DNA from: Actinomadura livida
GTDB taxonomy: Bacteria > Actinomycetota > Actinomycetes > Streptosporangiales > Streptosporangiaceae
DNA: 45,451 bases
Assembly (NCBI RefSeq): GCF_014648675.1
Contig: NZ_BMRO01000010.1
Location: 84,097 to 129,547 of the forward strand
Direction of reading: 5' to 3'
Shown here: in pieces, positions 8,707 through 18,553 of the stretch
Position numbering within the stretch: position 1 is the stretch's first letter
Layout: each line of letters starts with the position of its first letter
The notes under the pieces: model-generated
The model's database searches: none
What the model was told of the DNA's origin: nothing
What the model saw: the letters and a program-made list of their open reading frames with translations, nothing else
Program-made: the position numbers and the translations under genes

Positions 8707-9687
8707 TCATCTGACGTTCACGGCCTTGCGGTACATGCCGGTGACCGTGGCCTGGCCCTTCGGCGGGACGGTGGCCAGGTACTGCACGAGGACGGTCGTG
8801 TCGAGGCGCGTCCTGGCGGCTCGGGTCGGGGCCAGGCCGACGAGGTCGCCGCTCACGGTGAGCCGGCCCGGGCGGGTTGAGGAGTACGCCTCGTTCTGCT
8901 TCAGGACGTACCAGACGAGTGCTCCGCGGTCCTTGGTGCGCAGCGCGTAGACCGTGTAGGGGGCGGCGGAGAACCTGGAGGAAAGGGTCACGCCGCGTCC
9001 CGCCAGGGTCTTCTCGCCCCGCTTGAGCGCCTTGTAGGTCTCGGTGGTCTGCGGCCCCTCCGCGAGGACGGAGGTGCCCGCGGCCCGCGGGCCTTCGGTG
9101 AGGAGGGCGGCGTGTGCGGCGGGCAGCTTCCCGGGTGCGACCGCGAGGCCTTTCGCGTCCGGGGTGACCGGCGTCGCGTAGCCGTCCGGGTCGAGTGCCA
9201 CCTTGCTCAGCGACGCCTCACCGGGGTGGGGGTCGGCGGCGAGCAGCCACGGCGCGCCGGCCTTGGCCCGGGTGAACAGCATCGCGTGCCGCAGCGCCTG
9301 CTTGTCCCGGCCGGTGACGGCTCCGGCGGCGAACCACTGCGGGTAGCCGGTCAGCCGGGGGATGTAGAACGTCGTCTCGCTGAACTGCAGCTTCGCCGCC
9401 GGCTGCTTGACGGCGCGGCGGAGCCGGAGCGCCGCGACGTCCATGGTGAGCTGCGGGTCGGTCTCGATGGCGTGCAGCGACCTGCGGTCGAGCCCCCGGC
9501 CGGCGCGGTCGGCCGCCTGGGTGAAGGACGCCAGCACCCGTTCGGCCTGCGCCTTGGTCAGCGGGGGCGCCCCCGCGGGCTTCGCCGGGTCGGCGGACGA
9601 GGCGGCGCCCGAGCAGCCCGCGCTCAGCGCCGCGGCGAGCAGGCTGGACGCGGCGAGTGCGGCTGCGGCGGTGGTACGTGCGGGCAT
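8707..9687 (-). CDS. Lipoprotein, paralogue 2 of 3
   Basis: A 326-aa lipoprotein starting at the ATG at 9687. The signal peptide is Ala/Leu-rich and ends in LSAGC, a good lipobox near residue 25. Conserved family blocks are FYIPRLTGYPQWF, LDPDGYATPV and YALRTKDRGALVWYVLK, matching the neighbours at 7410-8306 and 11091-12191. No enzyme motif is visible; the fold is probably a beta-rich extracellular domain, but this is a guess. It is transcribed away from prfB's 3' end on the same strand with a 103-bp gap. Function unknown; one of a local family expansion around prfB. Confidence 0.88.
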   Translation of the reverse strand: MPARTTAAAALAASSLLAAALSAGCSGAASSADPAKPAGAPPLTKAQAERVLASFTQAADRAGRGLDRRSLHAIETDPQLTMDVAALRLRRAVKQPAAKLQFSETTFYIPRLTGYPQWFAAGAVTGRDKQALRHAMLFTRAKAGAPWLLAADPHPGEASLSKVALDPDGYATPVTPDAKGLAVAPGKLPAAHAALLTEGPRAAGTSVLAEGPQTTETYKALKRGEKTLAGRGVTLSSRFSAAPYTVYALRTKDRGALVWYVLKQNEAYSSTRPGRLTVSGDLVGLAPTRAARTRLDTTVLVQYLATVPPKGQATVTGMYRKAVNVR

Positions 9688-9790
9688 AGTGCCCCCCGAG
9701 TGGCGACGGCGATTCCGGACCGTCCGTCATCCTCGCAGAGTGACCATGGAGTCACGCTGTGAACACGAAACCTCGTCGCAAGATCTTGCG

Positions 9791-10906
<1,116 letters not shown>

Positions 10907-11090
10907 GCCCCCGAGCTTAGCGCCGTTCAGGCACTGCTCACCGCCGCCCGGTCGACCGCTTCCCGTCCGCCGTGCGCCGCTTTCGCCGCGGAGGGGATCA
11001 CCCGGCCAATATCATGTGGATGGCAGAATCACGGGCCGAGGACGCCGGCCGGAGGGCGGCCGGAGGGGATCTCGGTCCGGGGGACGGTCT

Positions 11091-12191
11091 GTGCACAGGT
11101 TCACGCGGGTGATCGCGGCCGTGGTGCCGCTCGTCCTGGCGCTCGCCCTCGCGGGCTGCGCCGGGAGCGGGACGGAGGCGCGGCCCGCCGTGAGCGTGCC
11201 CGCCACCTCGCCGCCCGAGCCCGTCCCGCTGACCCTGGACGTCGCGGAGCGGGCGTTCCGCACCTATGTCACCGACGAGGACGTGGCCAGGGCCGCCGGC
11301 GACGAGCGGCTGGCGCTGACGTGGACGTCCGACGGGCAGTCCCAGCTCACCGCGGCCGAGTTCCGCGAGGCCGCCTACGACGGCGACCCCGTGCGGCGCT
11401 TCGTGTACGGCGACCCGGAGCTGTACGTGCCGAAGCTCAAGGACGACGCCTACCCGCAGTGGTTCGTGGCGTCGGTGGACCGCTCGGTCCTCGGGGAGAG
11501 CAAGAGCGAGCGCACGGTGCTGATGGCGTTCATCCTCCGCAAGCCGTCCGAGGACTGGAAGCTCACGTTCGCGACCGAGATGCACCGCAAGGCGAAGGTG
11601 CCGGAGATCGCCGTGGACGACGACGGCTACGCGGAGGCGCTCAGCACGGAGGACACGTCCCTCCTTATCCGTCCCCGCGACGTCATCGGCATCCACGCGA
11701 CGGTCGCCGCAGAGGGCGGCGGCAGCGTCGCGGCCGAAGTGATGAAGTCGAGCGCCGTAACGACCGGCTTCTACAAGGACGCCAAGCGCGCCAAGAAGAA
11801 GGCCAAGGAGGACGACCTCACGCTCCAGGTCGTCTACACGGCCACGCCGTTCCCCTACTTCGGGCTCCGCACGGAGAGCGGCGGCGGCCTGATCGTCTAC
11901 TCGCTGTTCCGCAACACCTCGCTCATCGCCGAGGACCCCGACACGCCCAAGCCGGAGATCCCGGAGGAGGCGGAGCACCTGCTCGACGGAACCGTCGAGG
12001 GGAACCAGGTCGACACCAGCGCGACCCTGCACTTCGCGGCGTACGACCCGCCGCGCAAGAAGCAGGACGGCGAGAAGAAGGACACCAAGGACGACGGCAA
12101 CAAGGACGGGTCCCAGCCGAAGGCGCACGTCATCGCCGACGAGGGAGCGATTTCCAAGGCCGCCACGCCGCCGCTGAAGAAGCAGCCCTGA
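11091..12191 (+). CDS. Lipoprotein, paralogue 3 of 3
   Basis: A 366-aa lipoprotein. The GTG at 11091 is chosen because GGGGGACGG lies just upstream and the resulting N-terminus is a clean signal peptide ending LALAGC. Earlier in-frame codons antisense to prfB are not real. Blocks shared with the two other paralogues: LYVPKLKDDAYPQWF, VDDDGYAEAL and FGLRTESGGGLIVYSLF. It differs by a Lys/Asp-rich low-complexity stretch near residues 325-345 and a longer C-terminus. Function unknown. It is convergent with the zinc-ribbon gene (27 bp between stops). Confidence 0.87.
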   Translation: MHRFTRVIAAVVPLVLALALAGCAGSGTEARPAVSVPATSPPEPVPLTLDVAERAFRTYVTDEDVARAAGDERLALTWTSDGQSQLTAAEFREAAYDGDPVRRFVYGDPELYVPKLKDDAYPQWFVASVDRSVLGESKSERTVLMAFILRKPSEDWKLTFATEMHRKAKVPEIAVDDDGYAEALSTEDTSLLIRPRDVIGIHATVAAEGGGSVAAEVMKSSAVTTGFYKDAKRAKKKAKEDDLTLQVVYTATPFPYFGLRTESGGGLIVYSLFRNTSLIAEDPDTPKPEIPEEAEHLLDGTVEGNQVDTSATLHFAAYDPPRKKQDGEKKDTKDDGNKDGSQPKAHVIADEGAISKAATPPLKKQP

Positions 12192-12218
12192 GAACTGCCG
12201 CGGCGAAGGAACCCGCGG

Positions 12219-12404
12219 TCAGCCGTAGGCGCGCTGCAGGACGAGGGCGACGAACAGCAGGGCGACCAGACCCGCGAGGACCACGGCGGGCGACGTGAAC
12301 GGCCCGTGGCGGTGCAGTTCCGAGCGGGCCTCCCGGCAGATGGGGCAGCGCCCCTCCACCACGGGGTTCGAGCACCGAGCGCAGATGAGATGTTCGCAGC
12401 TCAT
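12219..12404 (-). CDS. Small zinc-ribbon membrane protein
   Basis: A 61-aa protein starting at the ATG at 12404. The N-terminal half has CEHLICARC then CPIC: cysteines in CxxxxxCxxC and CxxC spacing, plus a histidine, which suggest a zinc-binding ribbon or RING-like fold. Residues about 38-57 form one hydrophobic membrane segment. It is probably a tail-anchored protein with the zinc domain in the cytoplasm. A small protein of this kind between prfB and ftsE appears in other actinobacteria by memory, but its function is not known to me. It is convergent with the lipoprotein gene and divergent from ftsE. Confidence 0.7.
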   Translation of the reverse strand: MSCEHLICARCSNPVVEGRCPICREARSELHRHGPFTSPAVVLAGLVALLFVALVLQRAYG

Positions 12405-12818
12405 GTCGTGGGCCCCAATCTCAAGGAACGGGCACGCGGGTCCGTGCGGGGAAGCGTCGACCGGTCTGGTGTCTGTCGACCTATTAGGTATCTTTCGCCA
12501 TCATCCAGCGTAGCCGGACTGTATGGTCGTTCCGGCAAGTCCGGGGGCTTGACGGTATGAAACGGCCGGACGTCGGGAGACGGTTCACATGGCACTGATC
12601 GGACGGCACGCGCTGATCGGGGCATGCGCCGGTTCCCGGCCCCCCTACCACGTCGAGTGGGACGAGACAGTCGACCGTCCCCTCTACACTGCTCGAAGGC
12701 TCCGCGTCCCACCTGGCCGCGAAGCCGGGCGGCGCAGACCGGAGGCAGCGGACGATTCCGCGGCCCGCGGGCCGGGCCGCTCCCCAACCCCTAGAGACCG
12801 AACCGCCGTGATGCAGCC
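12405..12818. other. Leader region upstream of ftsE
   Basis: A 414-bp gap between the divergent zinc-ribbon gene and ftsE. A 77-codon open frame at 12589 has biased but protein-unlike content (Arg/Pro-rich end) and is not called. TACACT at 12685-12690 in the context CTCTACACT resembles the -10 element found directly before the S41 protease gene, and could drive ftsE with a leader of about 125 nt. No clear -35. Confidence 0.4.
12685..12690 (+). promoter_or_regulatory. Candidate -10 element for ftsE
   Basis: TACACT in the context CTCTACACT, identical in its last nine bases to the element at 14666-14674. The -35 region at the right distance (12661-12667) is weak. Confidence 0.3.
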
Positions 12819-13508
12819 GTGATTCACTTCGACAACGTCACCAAGGTCTACCCGAGCCAGAACCGGCCCGCCTTGCAGCACGTGAACGTCGCCATCGAAA
12901 AGGGCGAGTTCCTGTTCCTGGTCGGCCCCTCCGGCTCCGGGAAGTCGACCTTCCTGCGCCTCGTCCTGAAGGAGGAGCGTCCTTCCCAGGGTCACGTGCA
13001 CGTGGCGGGCAAGGACCTGAACAGGCTGAGCAACTGGAAGGTGCCGCACCTGCGCCGCAGGATCGGCTGCGTCTTCCAGGACTTCCGCCTGCTCCCCAAC
13101 AAGAACGTCTTCGAGAACGTCGCGTTCGCCCTCGAGGTGATCGGCAAGCCGCGGCGCTTCATCGGAAAGGTCGTCCCCGAGGTCATCGACCTCGTCGGCC
13201 TGGAGGGCAAGGCCCACCGGATGCCGGACGAGCTGTCCGGCGGCGAGCAGCAGCGCGTCGCCATCGCGCGGGCGTTCGTCAACCGGCCGATGATCCTGCT
13301 GGCGGACGAGCCCACCGGCAACATCGACCCCGCCACCTCGATCGGCATCATGAAGGTGCTGGACCGGATCAACCGGACCGGCACCACCGTCGTCATGGCC
13401 ACCCACGACGCCGCGATCGTCGATGCCTTCCGCAAGCGCGTCGTCGAGCTGGAGGACGGGCGGGTCGTCCGCGACCAGTCGCGCGGCGTGTACGGACAGG
13501 CCTACTGA
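12819..13508 (+). CDS. ftsE: Cell division ABC-type ATPase FtsE
   Basis: ATPase that, with FtsX, activates peptidoglycan hydrolases at the septum. 229 aa, full length. Seen: Walker A GPSGSGKS, Q-loop FQDFRLL, signature LSGGEQQ, Walker B ILLADEPTG, and the switch histidine in ATHD. The GTG at 12819 gives the conserved N-terminus MIHFDNVTKVY. FtsX follows after a 203-bp gap, longer than the usual overlap, so ftsX may have an additional promoter or leader. Confidence 0.97.
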   Translation: MIHFDNVTKVYPSQNRPALQHVNVAIEKGEFLFLVGPSGSGKSTFLRLVLKEERPSQGHVHVAGKDLNRLSNWKVPHLRRRIGCVFQDFRLLPNKNVFENVAFALEVIGKPRRFIGKVVPEVIDLVGLEGKAHRMPDELSGGEQQRVAIARAFVNRPMILLADEPTGNIDPATSIGIMKVLDRINRTGTTVVMATHDAAIVDAFRKRVVELEDGRVVRDQSRGVYGQAY

Positions 13509-13711
13509 CCCGTGTTCGCCGGGGAGTGCGGGATCACGTCCGCCCGCCGTCCGGGCCGGGGCCCGGTACCCTCCACGGCACTTCCATCTGAACCATCGAT
13601 TCCTGCCGGCTCGTACGACACCCCGAGGGCCACGCGGTAGGAACCGCCCGCATCGGGCCACGTCGGGACGGCCCAGGCATCCGGCGGGACACAGATCAAG
13701 GACAGCGAGGC

Positions 13712-14617
13712 ATGCGCGTACAGTTCGTTCTCCAGGAGATCTGGATCGGTCTCCGCCGGAACATGACGATGACGATCTCCCTCGTCATCACCGTCGCCAT
13801 CGCCATGGCGCTCTTCGGCACCGGGCTCCTCCTGCGGCAGCAGGTCGACTCGTCCAAGAGCTACTGGTACGACAAGATCGAGGTCTCGATCTTCCTGTGC
13901 GCCAAGACGAGCTCGAACCCGAGCTGTCAGAAGCAGGACGTCACCGACCAGCAGCGCCAGGCGCTCAAGGGGCAGCTGGACCAGATGCCGCAGGTCTCCG
14001 AGGTCCAGTACGAGAACAAGCAGCAGGCCTACGACCGGTTCAAGGACCGCTTCGCGGGCTCGCCCGGCTTCGTGGAGAGCACCCGCGAGGGCGACATCCC
14101 CGACTCGTTCCGGGTCAAGCTGAGCAACCCCGAGGAGTACAAGGCGGTCGCGCAGGCGATGCTCGGCCAGCCGGGCGTCGACACCGTCATCAACGAGCAG
14201 GAGATCCTGAAGCGGTTCTTCCGGATCCTGAACGGCCTGCAGGTGGCGGCGCTGACCATCGCGCTCATCCAGGTGGTCGCCGCGGTGATGCTGGTCGGCA
14301 ACACCGTCCGGCTGTCGGCGTTCAACCGGCGCCGGGAGACGGGCATCATGCGGCTGGTCGGCGCGTCCAACACCTATATCCAGCTGCCGTTCATCCTCGA
14401 AGGCGCCATCGCCGGCCTGATCGGCGGAATCTTCTCGTCCATCCTGCTGGTGTTCAGCAAGAAGCTGCTGATCGACAGATTGGCCGGGGACGTCCAGCTC
14501 GTCAGCCAGCTCGGCTGGAGCACGGTGATAGCCGTCATCATCGTCTCGATCTGCTTCGGTGTGCTGCTGTGCGCGGTGGCGTCGTTCCTCACGCTGCGGA
14601 GATACCTGAAGATCTGA
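13712..14617 (+). CDS. ftsX: Cell division membrane protein FtsX
   Basis: Membrane partner of FtsE; relays ATP hydrolysis to extracellular cell-wall hydrolases. 301 aa with the standard layout: a short cytoplasmic N-terminus (MRVQFVLQEIWIGLRRN), a first membrane helix at about 20-42, an extracellular domain to about 170, then three more helices in the FtsX permease domain (MLVGNTVRLSAFNRRRETGI region) and a short C-tail. A Cys pair in the external domain (SIFLCAKTSSNPSCQK) could form a disulfide. Starts at the ATG at 13712. Confidence 0.96.
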   Translation: MRVQFVLQEIWIGLRRNMTMTISLVITVAIAMALFGTGLLLRQQVDSSKSYWYDKIEVSIFLCAKTSSNPSCQKQDVTDQQRQALKGQLDQMPQVSEVQYENKQQAYDRFKDRFAGSPGFVESTREGDIPDSFRVKLSNPEEYKAVAQAMLGQPGVDTVINEQEILKRFFRILNGLQVAALTIALIQVVAAVMLVGNTVRLSAFNRRRETGIMRLVGASNTYIQLPFILEGAIAGLIGGIFSSILLVFSKKLLIDRLAGDVQLVSQLGWSTVIAVIIVSICFGVLLCAVASFLTLRRYLKI

Positions 14618-14625
14618 CGCGGTGA

Positions 14626-14653
14626 CCGGATCCGGCACAACCGCCGGATCCGG
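14626..14653 (+). terminator. Perfect 11-bp stem terminator after ftsX
   Basis: CCGGATCCGGC (14626-14636), loop ACAACC, and GCCGGATCCGG (14643-14653). It begins 9 bp past the ftsX stop and separates ftsEX from the protease gene. Confidence 0.8.
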
Positions 14654-14668
14654 CGTCGCGCGCCGCTC

Positions 14669-14674
14669 TACACT
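14669..14674 (+). promoter_or_regulatory. -10 element for a probably leaderless protease transcript
   Basis: TACACT lies six bases before the ATG at 14681. With the usual -10 to start-site distance, transcription would begin at or next to the A of ATG. No Shine-Dalgarno sequence is present, in agreement with a leaderless mRNA. Confidence 0.5.
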
Positions 14675-14680
14675 TGCCGC

Positions 14681-15907
14681 ATGCTCCGGATCGTGCCGCT
14701 CCCGGGGAAGCGGCCCCGGCCCCCCGACCAGCGAGGAGCGGGCCGCCTGCTGCGCGGCACCGCCGTCGCGGCCGCGATCGTCGCCGCGTACAGCGCGGGA
14801 GCCGTGACCGGCTCGGGCCCCCGGCAGCCCACCGCGGCGGCGGACGGCTCGGTCCTCAACGAGGCGGCCGCGCAGATCGGCCGGCACGCGGCGGAACCCG
14901 TCGCGCGCGGCGACCTCGACCGCGCCGCCATCGAGGGCATGCTCAAGGCCCTGGACGACAGGTGGGCGCGCTACTACTCCGCCAGCGAGTACGACGACGT
15001 CGAGGGGCGCCTCAACGGCGACTACGGCGGCGTCGGGCTGTGGCTCGGCACCCGGGACGACGCGGACGGTGCCGGCGGACGGGTGCTGGTGGCGAGCGTG
15101 CAGCCGGGCACCGCCGCCGCGCGCGCGGGCGTGCGGGCCGGCGACGTGATCACCGCCGTCGGGGCCTCGTCCGTGGCCGGATGGGGGGTCGAGCGCGTCG
15201 CGGAGGCGCTGCGGGGACGTCCCGAGGCCCCCGTCGAACTAACCGTGGAGCGCGGCCGTCGAACCAAGCGGTTCCATCTCGTCCGCACGCAGGTCTCCGA
15301 AGGGGACGTCACCGTGACCGATCTCCCAGAGGACGCCCGGCTCGTCCGGGTCGGCGCTTTCACGCGCGGCACGGGACGGCAGGTCCGCGCGGCCGTGACC
15401 GGGGCGCCGCCGCACGGCCCTCCGGAGGGCGGCGTCGTGCTCGACCTGCGCGGCAACCCGGGCGGGCTGCTGGAGGAGGCGGTCGAGACGGCCTCGGCGT
15501 TCCTGGGGAGCGGCCCCGTCGTGACGTACCGGCCGCGCGGGCGGCAGGCCCGCGACCTCGGCGTCACCGCGCCCGGCGACGCGAAGACCCCGCTCGTCGT
15601 GCTCGTCGACGCCGGCACCGCCAGCGCCGCCGAGGTCGTCGCCGGCTCGCTCCGTGACCGCGACCGCGCGGTGATCATAGGATCGCGTACGTACGGGAAG
15701 GCGTCGGTGCAGGAGGCCGTCACGCTCGCCGACGGGTCGGTGCTCGAGCTGACCGTCGGTCGCTACCGGACCCCGGGCGGCCGTAACCTCGACGGGGTGG
15801 GGATCGAACCCGACATCGCGGTCTCCGCGGACCGTCCGCCCCCGGAGGCCGAGCGGCGCGCCCGGACGGTGCTGCGCGGCCTGCGCGCGGCCCTGCCGGA
15901 CGACTGA
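14681..15907 (+). CDS. S41-family C-terminal processing protease (CtpA-like)
   Basis: A secreted or membrane-anchored serine protease of 408 aa. An N-terminal signal anchor lies at about 25-45. A CtpA-type helical region precedes a PDZ domain at about 105-195 (GDYGGVGLWLG, PGTAAARAGVRAGDVI), followed by the S41 catalytic core. Ser315 in GTASAAEVVAG and Lys340 in RTYGKASVQ are the catalytic dyad, with the standard 25-residue spacing. RGNPGG is the conserved core strand. Such proteases trim proteins of the cell envelope at their C-termini. The start at 14681 is supported by the -10 element just upstream. It is followed by smpB after 96 bp. Confidence 0.94.
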   Translation: MLRIVPLPGKRPRPPDQRGAGRLLRGTAVAAAIVAAYSAGAVTGSGPRQPTAAADGSVLNEAAAQIGRHAAEPVARGDLDRAAIEGMLKALDDRWARYYSASEYDDVEGRLNGDYGGVGLWLGTRDDADGAGGRVLVASVQPGTAAARAGVRAGDVITAVGASSVAGWGVERVAEALRGRPEAPVELTVERGRRTKRFHLVRTQVSEGDVTVTDLPEDARLVRVGAFTRGTGRQVRAAVTGAPPHGPPEGGVVLDLRGNPGGLLEEAVETASAFLGSGPVVTYRPRGRQARDLGVTAPGDAKTPLVVLVDAGTASAAEVVAGSLRDRDRAVIIGSRTYGKASVQEAVTLADGSVLELTVGRYRTPGGRNLDGVGIEPDIAVSADRPPPEAERRARTVLRGLRAALPDD

Positions 15908-15940
15908 CCCGGCCGGACGACGACCGCCCCGACGACGACC

Positions 15941-15993
15941 GACCGAGACGCCGGGCAGACCGAAACGCCGGACAAGACCGAGACGCCGGACAA
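15941..15993 (+). repeat. Three tandem 18-bp repeats before smpB
   Basis: Three copies of a GACCGAGACGCCGGACAA unit: 15941-15957 (one base short), 15958-15975 and 15976-15993, differing by one or two bases. They fill the gap between the protease stop and the smpB ribosome binding site. Confidence 0.8.
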
Positions 15994-16003
15994 GGATGAT
16001 GAC

Positions 16004-16495
16004 GTGGCACGGGACACCGGGCGCAAGAAGGACACCGGGCGCAGGCTCATCGCCCAGAACAAACGCGCCCGCTACGACTACCACATCGACGAGACGTGGG
16101 AGGCGGGCATGGTGCTGACGGGCACGGAGGTCAAGGCCCTGCGCGCGGGACGCGCCTCCCTCGCCGACGGCTACGCGCACGTCATGGACGGGGAGGTGTG
16201 GCTGGAGAACGTCCACATCCCCGAGTACACCCAGGGGACCTGGACCAACCACGCCCCCCGACGGCGCCGCAAGCTGCTGCTGCACAGGCGCGAGATCCAG
16301 AAGATCATCGCGAAGTCGTCCGAGCCGGGCTGGACGCTGATCCCGCTGTCGCTGTACTTCAAGGACGGGAAGGCCAAGGTCGAGATCGGCCTGGCCCGTG
16401 GTAAGAAGAGCTACGACAAACGCCAGGCCATCGCCAAGCGGGAAGCCGAGCGGGAGATGCAGAAGGCGGCGGCGGCCCGGTTCAGGAGACGGTGA
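16004..16495 (+). CDS. smpB: SsrA-binding protein SmpB
   Basis: Binds tmRNA and takes it to stalled ribosomes for trans-translation. 163 aa. Seen: NKRARYDYHI, the hallmark GTEVKALRAGR, the central VWLENVHIPEY, and a basic C-terminal tail that enters the decoding centre. The GTG at 16004 follows AAGGA (15992-15996) with a 7-nt spacer. Its partner RNA is encoded 2.2 kb downstream at 18746, a common actinobacterial arrangement. Confidence 0.97.
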   Translation: MARDTGRKKDTGRRLIAQNKRARYDYHIDETWEAGMVLTGTEVKALRAGRASLADGYAHVMDGEVWLENVHIPEYTQGTWTNHAPRRRRKLLLHRREIQKIIAKSSEPGWTLIPLSLYFKDGKAKVEIGLARGKKSYDKRQAIAKREAEREMQKAAAARFRRR

Positions 16496-16504
16496 AGGGT
16501 GTCG

Positions 16505-18427
16505 ATGACGAACCGAGGCCGGAGGCGGTTCCCCGGCGGAATTCGGAGGACACGGCGCCGCGCGGTCGCCCTGACGACGACCGGCGCGCTGGTCGCGGGC
16601 ATGACGACCGGCTGCTGGGCCGAGCGGTCGGCGATGCCGGCCGTCCGCGACTTCCTGATCGCCTGGCAGGTCGGCAACTTCGAGGCGGCGGCCGGCAACA
16701 CCGTCGGCGTGGACCGGCAGGAGGTCGCGGACGCGCTGAGCCGCGTCGGCCGCCAGCTCGACGCCGCGTCGCTGCGGCTGTCCCTCGGCACCGGCGTCAC
16801 CGACAGCGACGTCGACCAGATCGTCCAGAACGGCAACGAGGCCGACGCGCGCTTCACCGTCAAGATCGACCTCGGTGAGAACGGCCAGCCGTGGGAGTAT
16901 CCCGGACTGATGCGCCTGAAGCGCGTCGGCGGCAAGTGGAAGGTCGTCTGGAGCCCGTCGATCATCCACACGAGCCTGCAGCCGGGGCAGCGGCTCGCCG
17001 TCGTGACCGACGAGCCCAAGCGCGCGGCCATCACCGACACGCACGGCCGCTCCCTCGTCCGCAAGATCGGCGCCTACGACGTCGGGGTGTTCCCCGGGCA
17101 GCTCGCCGACCCGAAGAAGACCCTCGACATGCTCGCCGAGCAGGCCAAGTTCGACGGCGGACGGCGGCTGGACGCCGAACGCCTCCTCGGCCGGGTCCGC
17201 TCCGCCCCGCCGCAGGACTTCCTGCCGCTGCTGACCCTGCAGGTCCCCGCGCACAACGCGCTCGTCCAGCGGCTGACCAGCGTGCCGGGGCTGAAGTTCA
17301 ACGGCGTCCAGGCGCCGATCGCCCCCGCCTACGCGCCCGAGCTCGTCGGCACCCTCGGCCCCGCGACCGCCGACCGCCTCCAGCAGGTGGGCGCCCCCTA
17401 CCAGCCGGGCGACACCATCGGCGTCAGCGGCATCCAGCTCCTGCAGCAGCGCCGGCTCGCCGGCACGCCCACCGTCCGCGTCGTCGCGCAGGACGAGTCG
17501 GGGGAGAACACCAAGGAACTGCGCTCCTGGGAGGGCCAGGCGCCACAGGATGTGCAGACCACCCTCGACCCCTCCTACCAGCGCAAGGCGGACAAGGCGC
17601 TCGCGGGCCTGCCCTACCCGGCGTCCATGGTGGTGGTGCGGCCCAGCACCGGTGAGGTGCTCGCCGTGTCCAACCACGGGACGGGCGGCACCAACCGCGC
17701 GTTCGAGGGGGAGTACCCGCCCGGGCTGACGTTCGGGATCGTGTCCGCCGAGGCCCTGTTCTCCGAGGCCGGCATGAACCAGTCGACCGAGACGACCTGC
17801 CCGGACAGCGTCACCGTCGGCGACAAGACGTTCACCAACCAGGCCCGCGGCGACAGCAGCTTCGCCAACCACTTCGCCGCGTCCTGCAAGACGACCCTCG
17901 CGCAGCTCAGCAGCAAGCTGGACGCCCAGACCCTCGCCAACGAGGCCGCGGAGCTCGGCATCGGCCAGGAATGGGGCCTGAGCGTCCCCGCCTTCACCGG
18001 CTCGGTGCCGACGCCCGCGAACGACGGCGAGAAGGCCGCCATGATGGTCGGTGAGGGCGACGTCCAGGTGAGCCCGCTCACCATGGCCCTCGTCGCCGCC
18101 GCCGCCCAGAACGGCACCTGGAAGCCTCCGTACGTCCTCAAGGACATCCCCAAGACCATCCAGGCGCCCCCGCCGCAGAACCTCCAGCCCGAGGCCATCG
18201 CGAGCCTCAAGAAGGTCCTCGCCCGCACCGCGTCCCACGGCAGCGCCCGCGGCGCCCGCGTCTCCGGCGACCTCGTCGGCGTCGCCGCCCTCGCCGCGTA
18301 CCGGGACGGCAGCCACAACAAGTCGGTCTCCTGGTTCGTCGGCAGCGTCGGCGACCGCGCCTTCGCCATCGCCGTCGAGGGCCGCGTCAACACCCCGAAG
18401 ATCGCCGCCGACTTCCTCCGCGGCTGA
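16505..18427 (+). CDS. PBP-like protein with degenerate transpeptidase motifs
   Basis: A 640-aa envelope protein with class B penicillin-binding protein layout: a signal segment ending MTTGC (possible lipobox, Cys37), an NTF2-like MecA_N-type domain at about 42-150, a dimerisation-type linker, and a transpeptidase-like domain from about 350. The three catalytic motifs are changed. SxxK reads LTFG (408-411), with both Ser and Lys lost. SxN reads SCK (460-462). KTG reads AAL (594-596), just before the conserved SWFVG strand. The fold is kept and the frame is intact, so this is likely a non-catalytic scaffold or sensor rather than a pseudogene. The ATG at 16505 has GAAGGG five bases upstream; a GTG at 16499 in frame is an alternative. 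It lies 9 bp after smpB, so is probably co-transcribed. Confidence 0.88.
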   Translation: MTNRGRRRFPGGIRRTRRRAVALTTTGALVAGMTTGCWAERSAMPAVRDFLIAWQVGNFEAAAGNTVGVDRQEVADALSRVGRQLDAASLRLSLGTGVTDSDVDQIVQNGNEADARFTVKIDLGENGQPWEYPGLMRLKRVGGKWKVVWSPSIIHTSLQPGQRLAVVTDEPKRAAITDTHGRSLVRKIGAYDVGVFPGQLADPKKTLDMLAEQAKFDGGRRLDAERLLGRVRSAPPQDFLPLLTLQVPAHNALVQRLTSVPGLKFNGVQAPIAPAYAPELVGTLGPATADRLQQVGAPYQPGDTIGVSGIQLLQQRRLAGTPTVRVVAQDESGENTKELRSWEGQAPQDVQTTLDPSYQRKADKALAGLPYPASMVVVRPSTGEVLAVSNHGTGGTNRAFEGEYPPGLTFGIVSAEALFSEAGMNQSTETTCPDSVTVGDKTFTNQARGDSSFANHFAASCKTTLAQLSSKLDAQTLANEAAELGIGQEWGLSVPAFTGSVPTPANDGEKAAMMVGEGDVQVSPLTMALVAAAAQNGTWKPPYVLKDIPKTIQAPPPQNLQPEAIASLKKVLARTASHGSARGARVSGDLVGVAALAAYRDGSHNKSVSWFVGSVGDRAFAIAVEGRVNTPKIAADFLRG

Positions 18428-18502
18428 GGCCCCGTTACGGCTTTGTGATCTCTTTACGTCGGGGAGGCAACCGAACCGTGGCCCCCGTGCGTCTTTACGG
18501 GT

Positions 18503-18538
18503 GACTGAGATCCCGCTTGGGGGGTTGCGGACTCAGTC
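18503..18538 (+). terminator. Imperfect hairpin after the PBP-like gene
   Basis: GACTGAG (18503-18509) pairs perfectly with CTCAGTC (18532-18538), and CCGC pairs with GCGG further in. It lies about 75 bp past the stop codon. It could be a terminator or part of a structured leader; no T-run. Confidence 0.4.
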
Positions 18539-18553
18539 GCCGTGATGAGACCG

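Noticed and set aside
12589..12822. 77-codon frame in the ftsE leader
   Set aside because: Arg/Pro-rich second half, overlaps the ftsE start, weak start signal.
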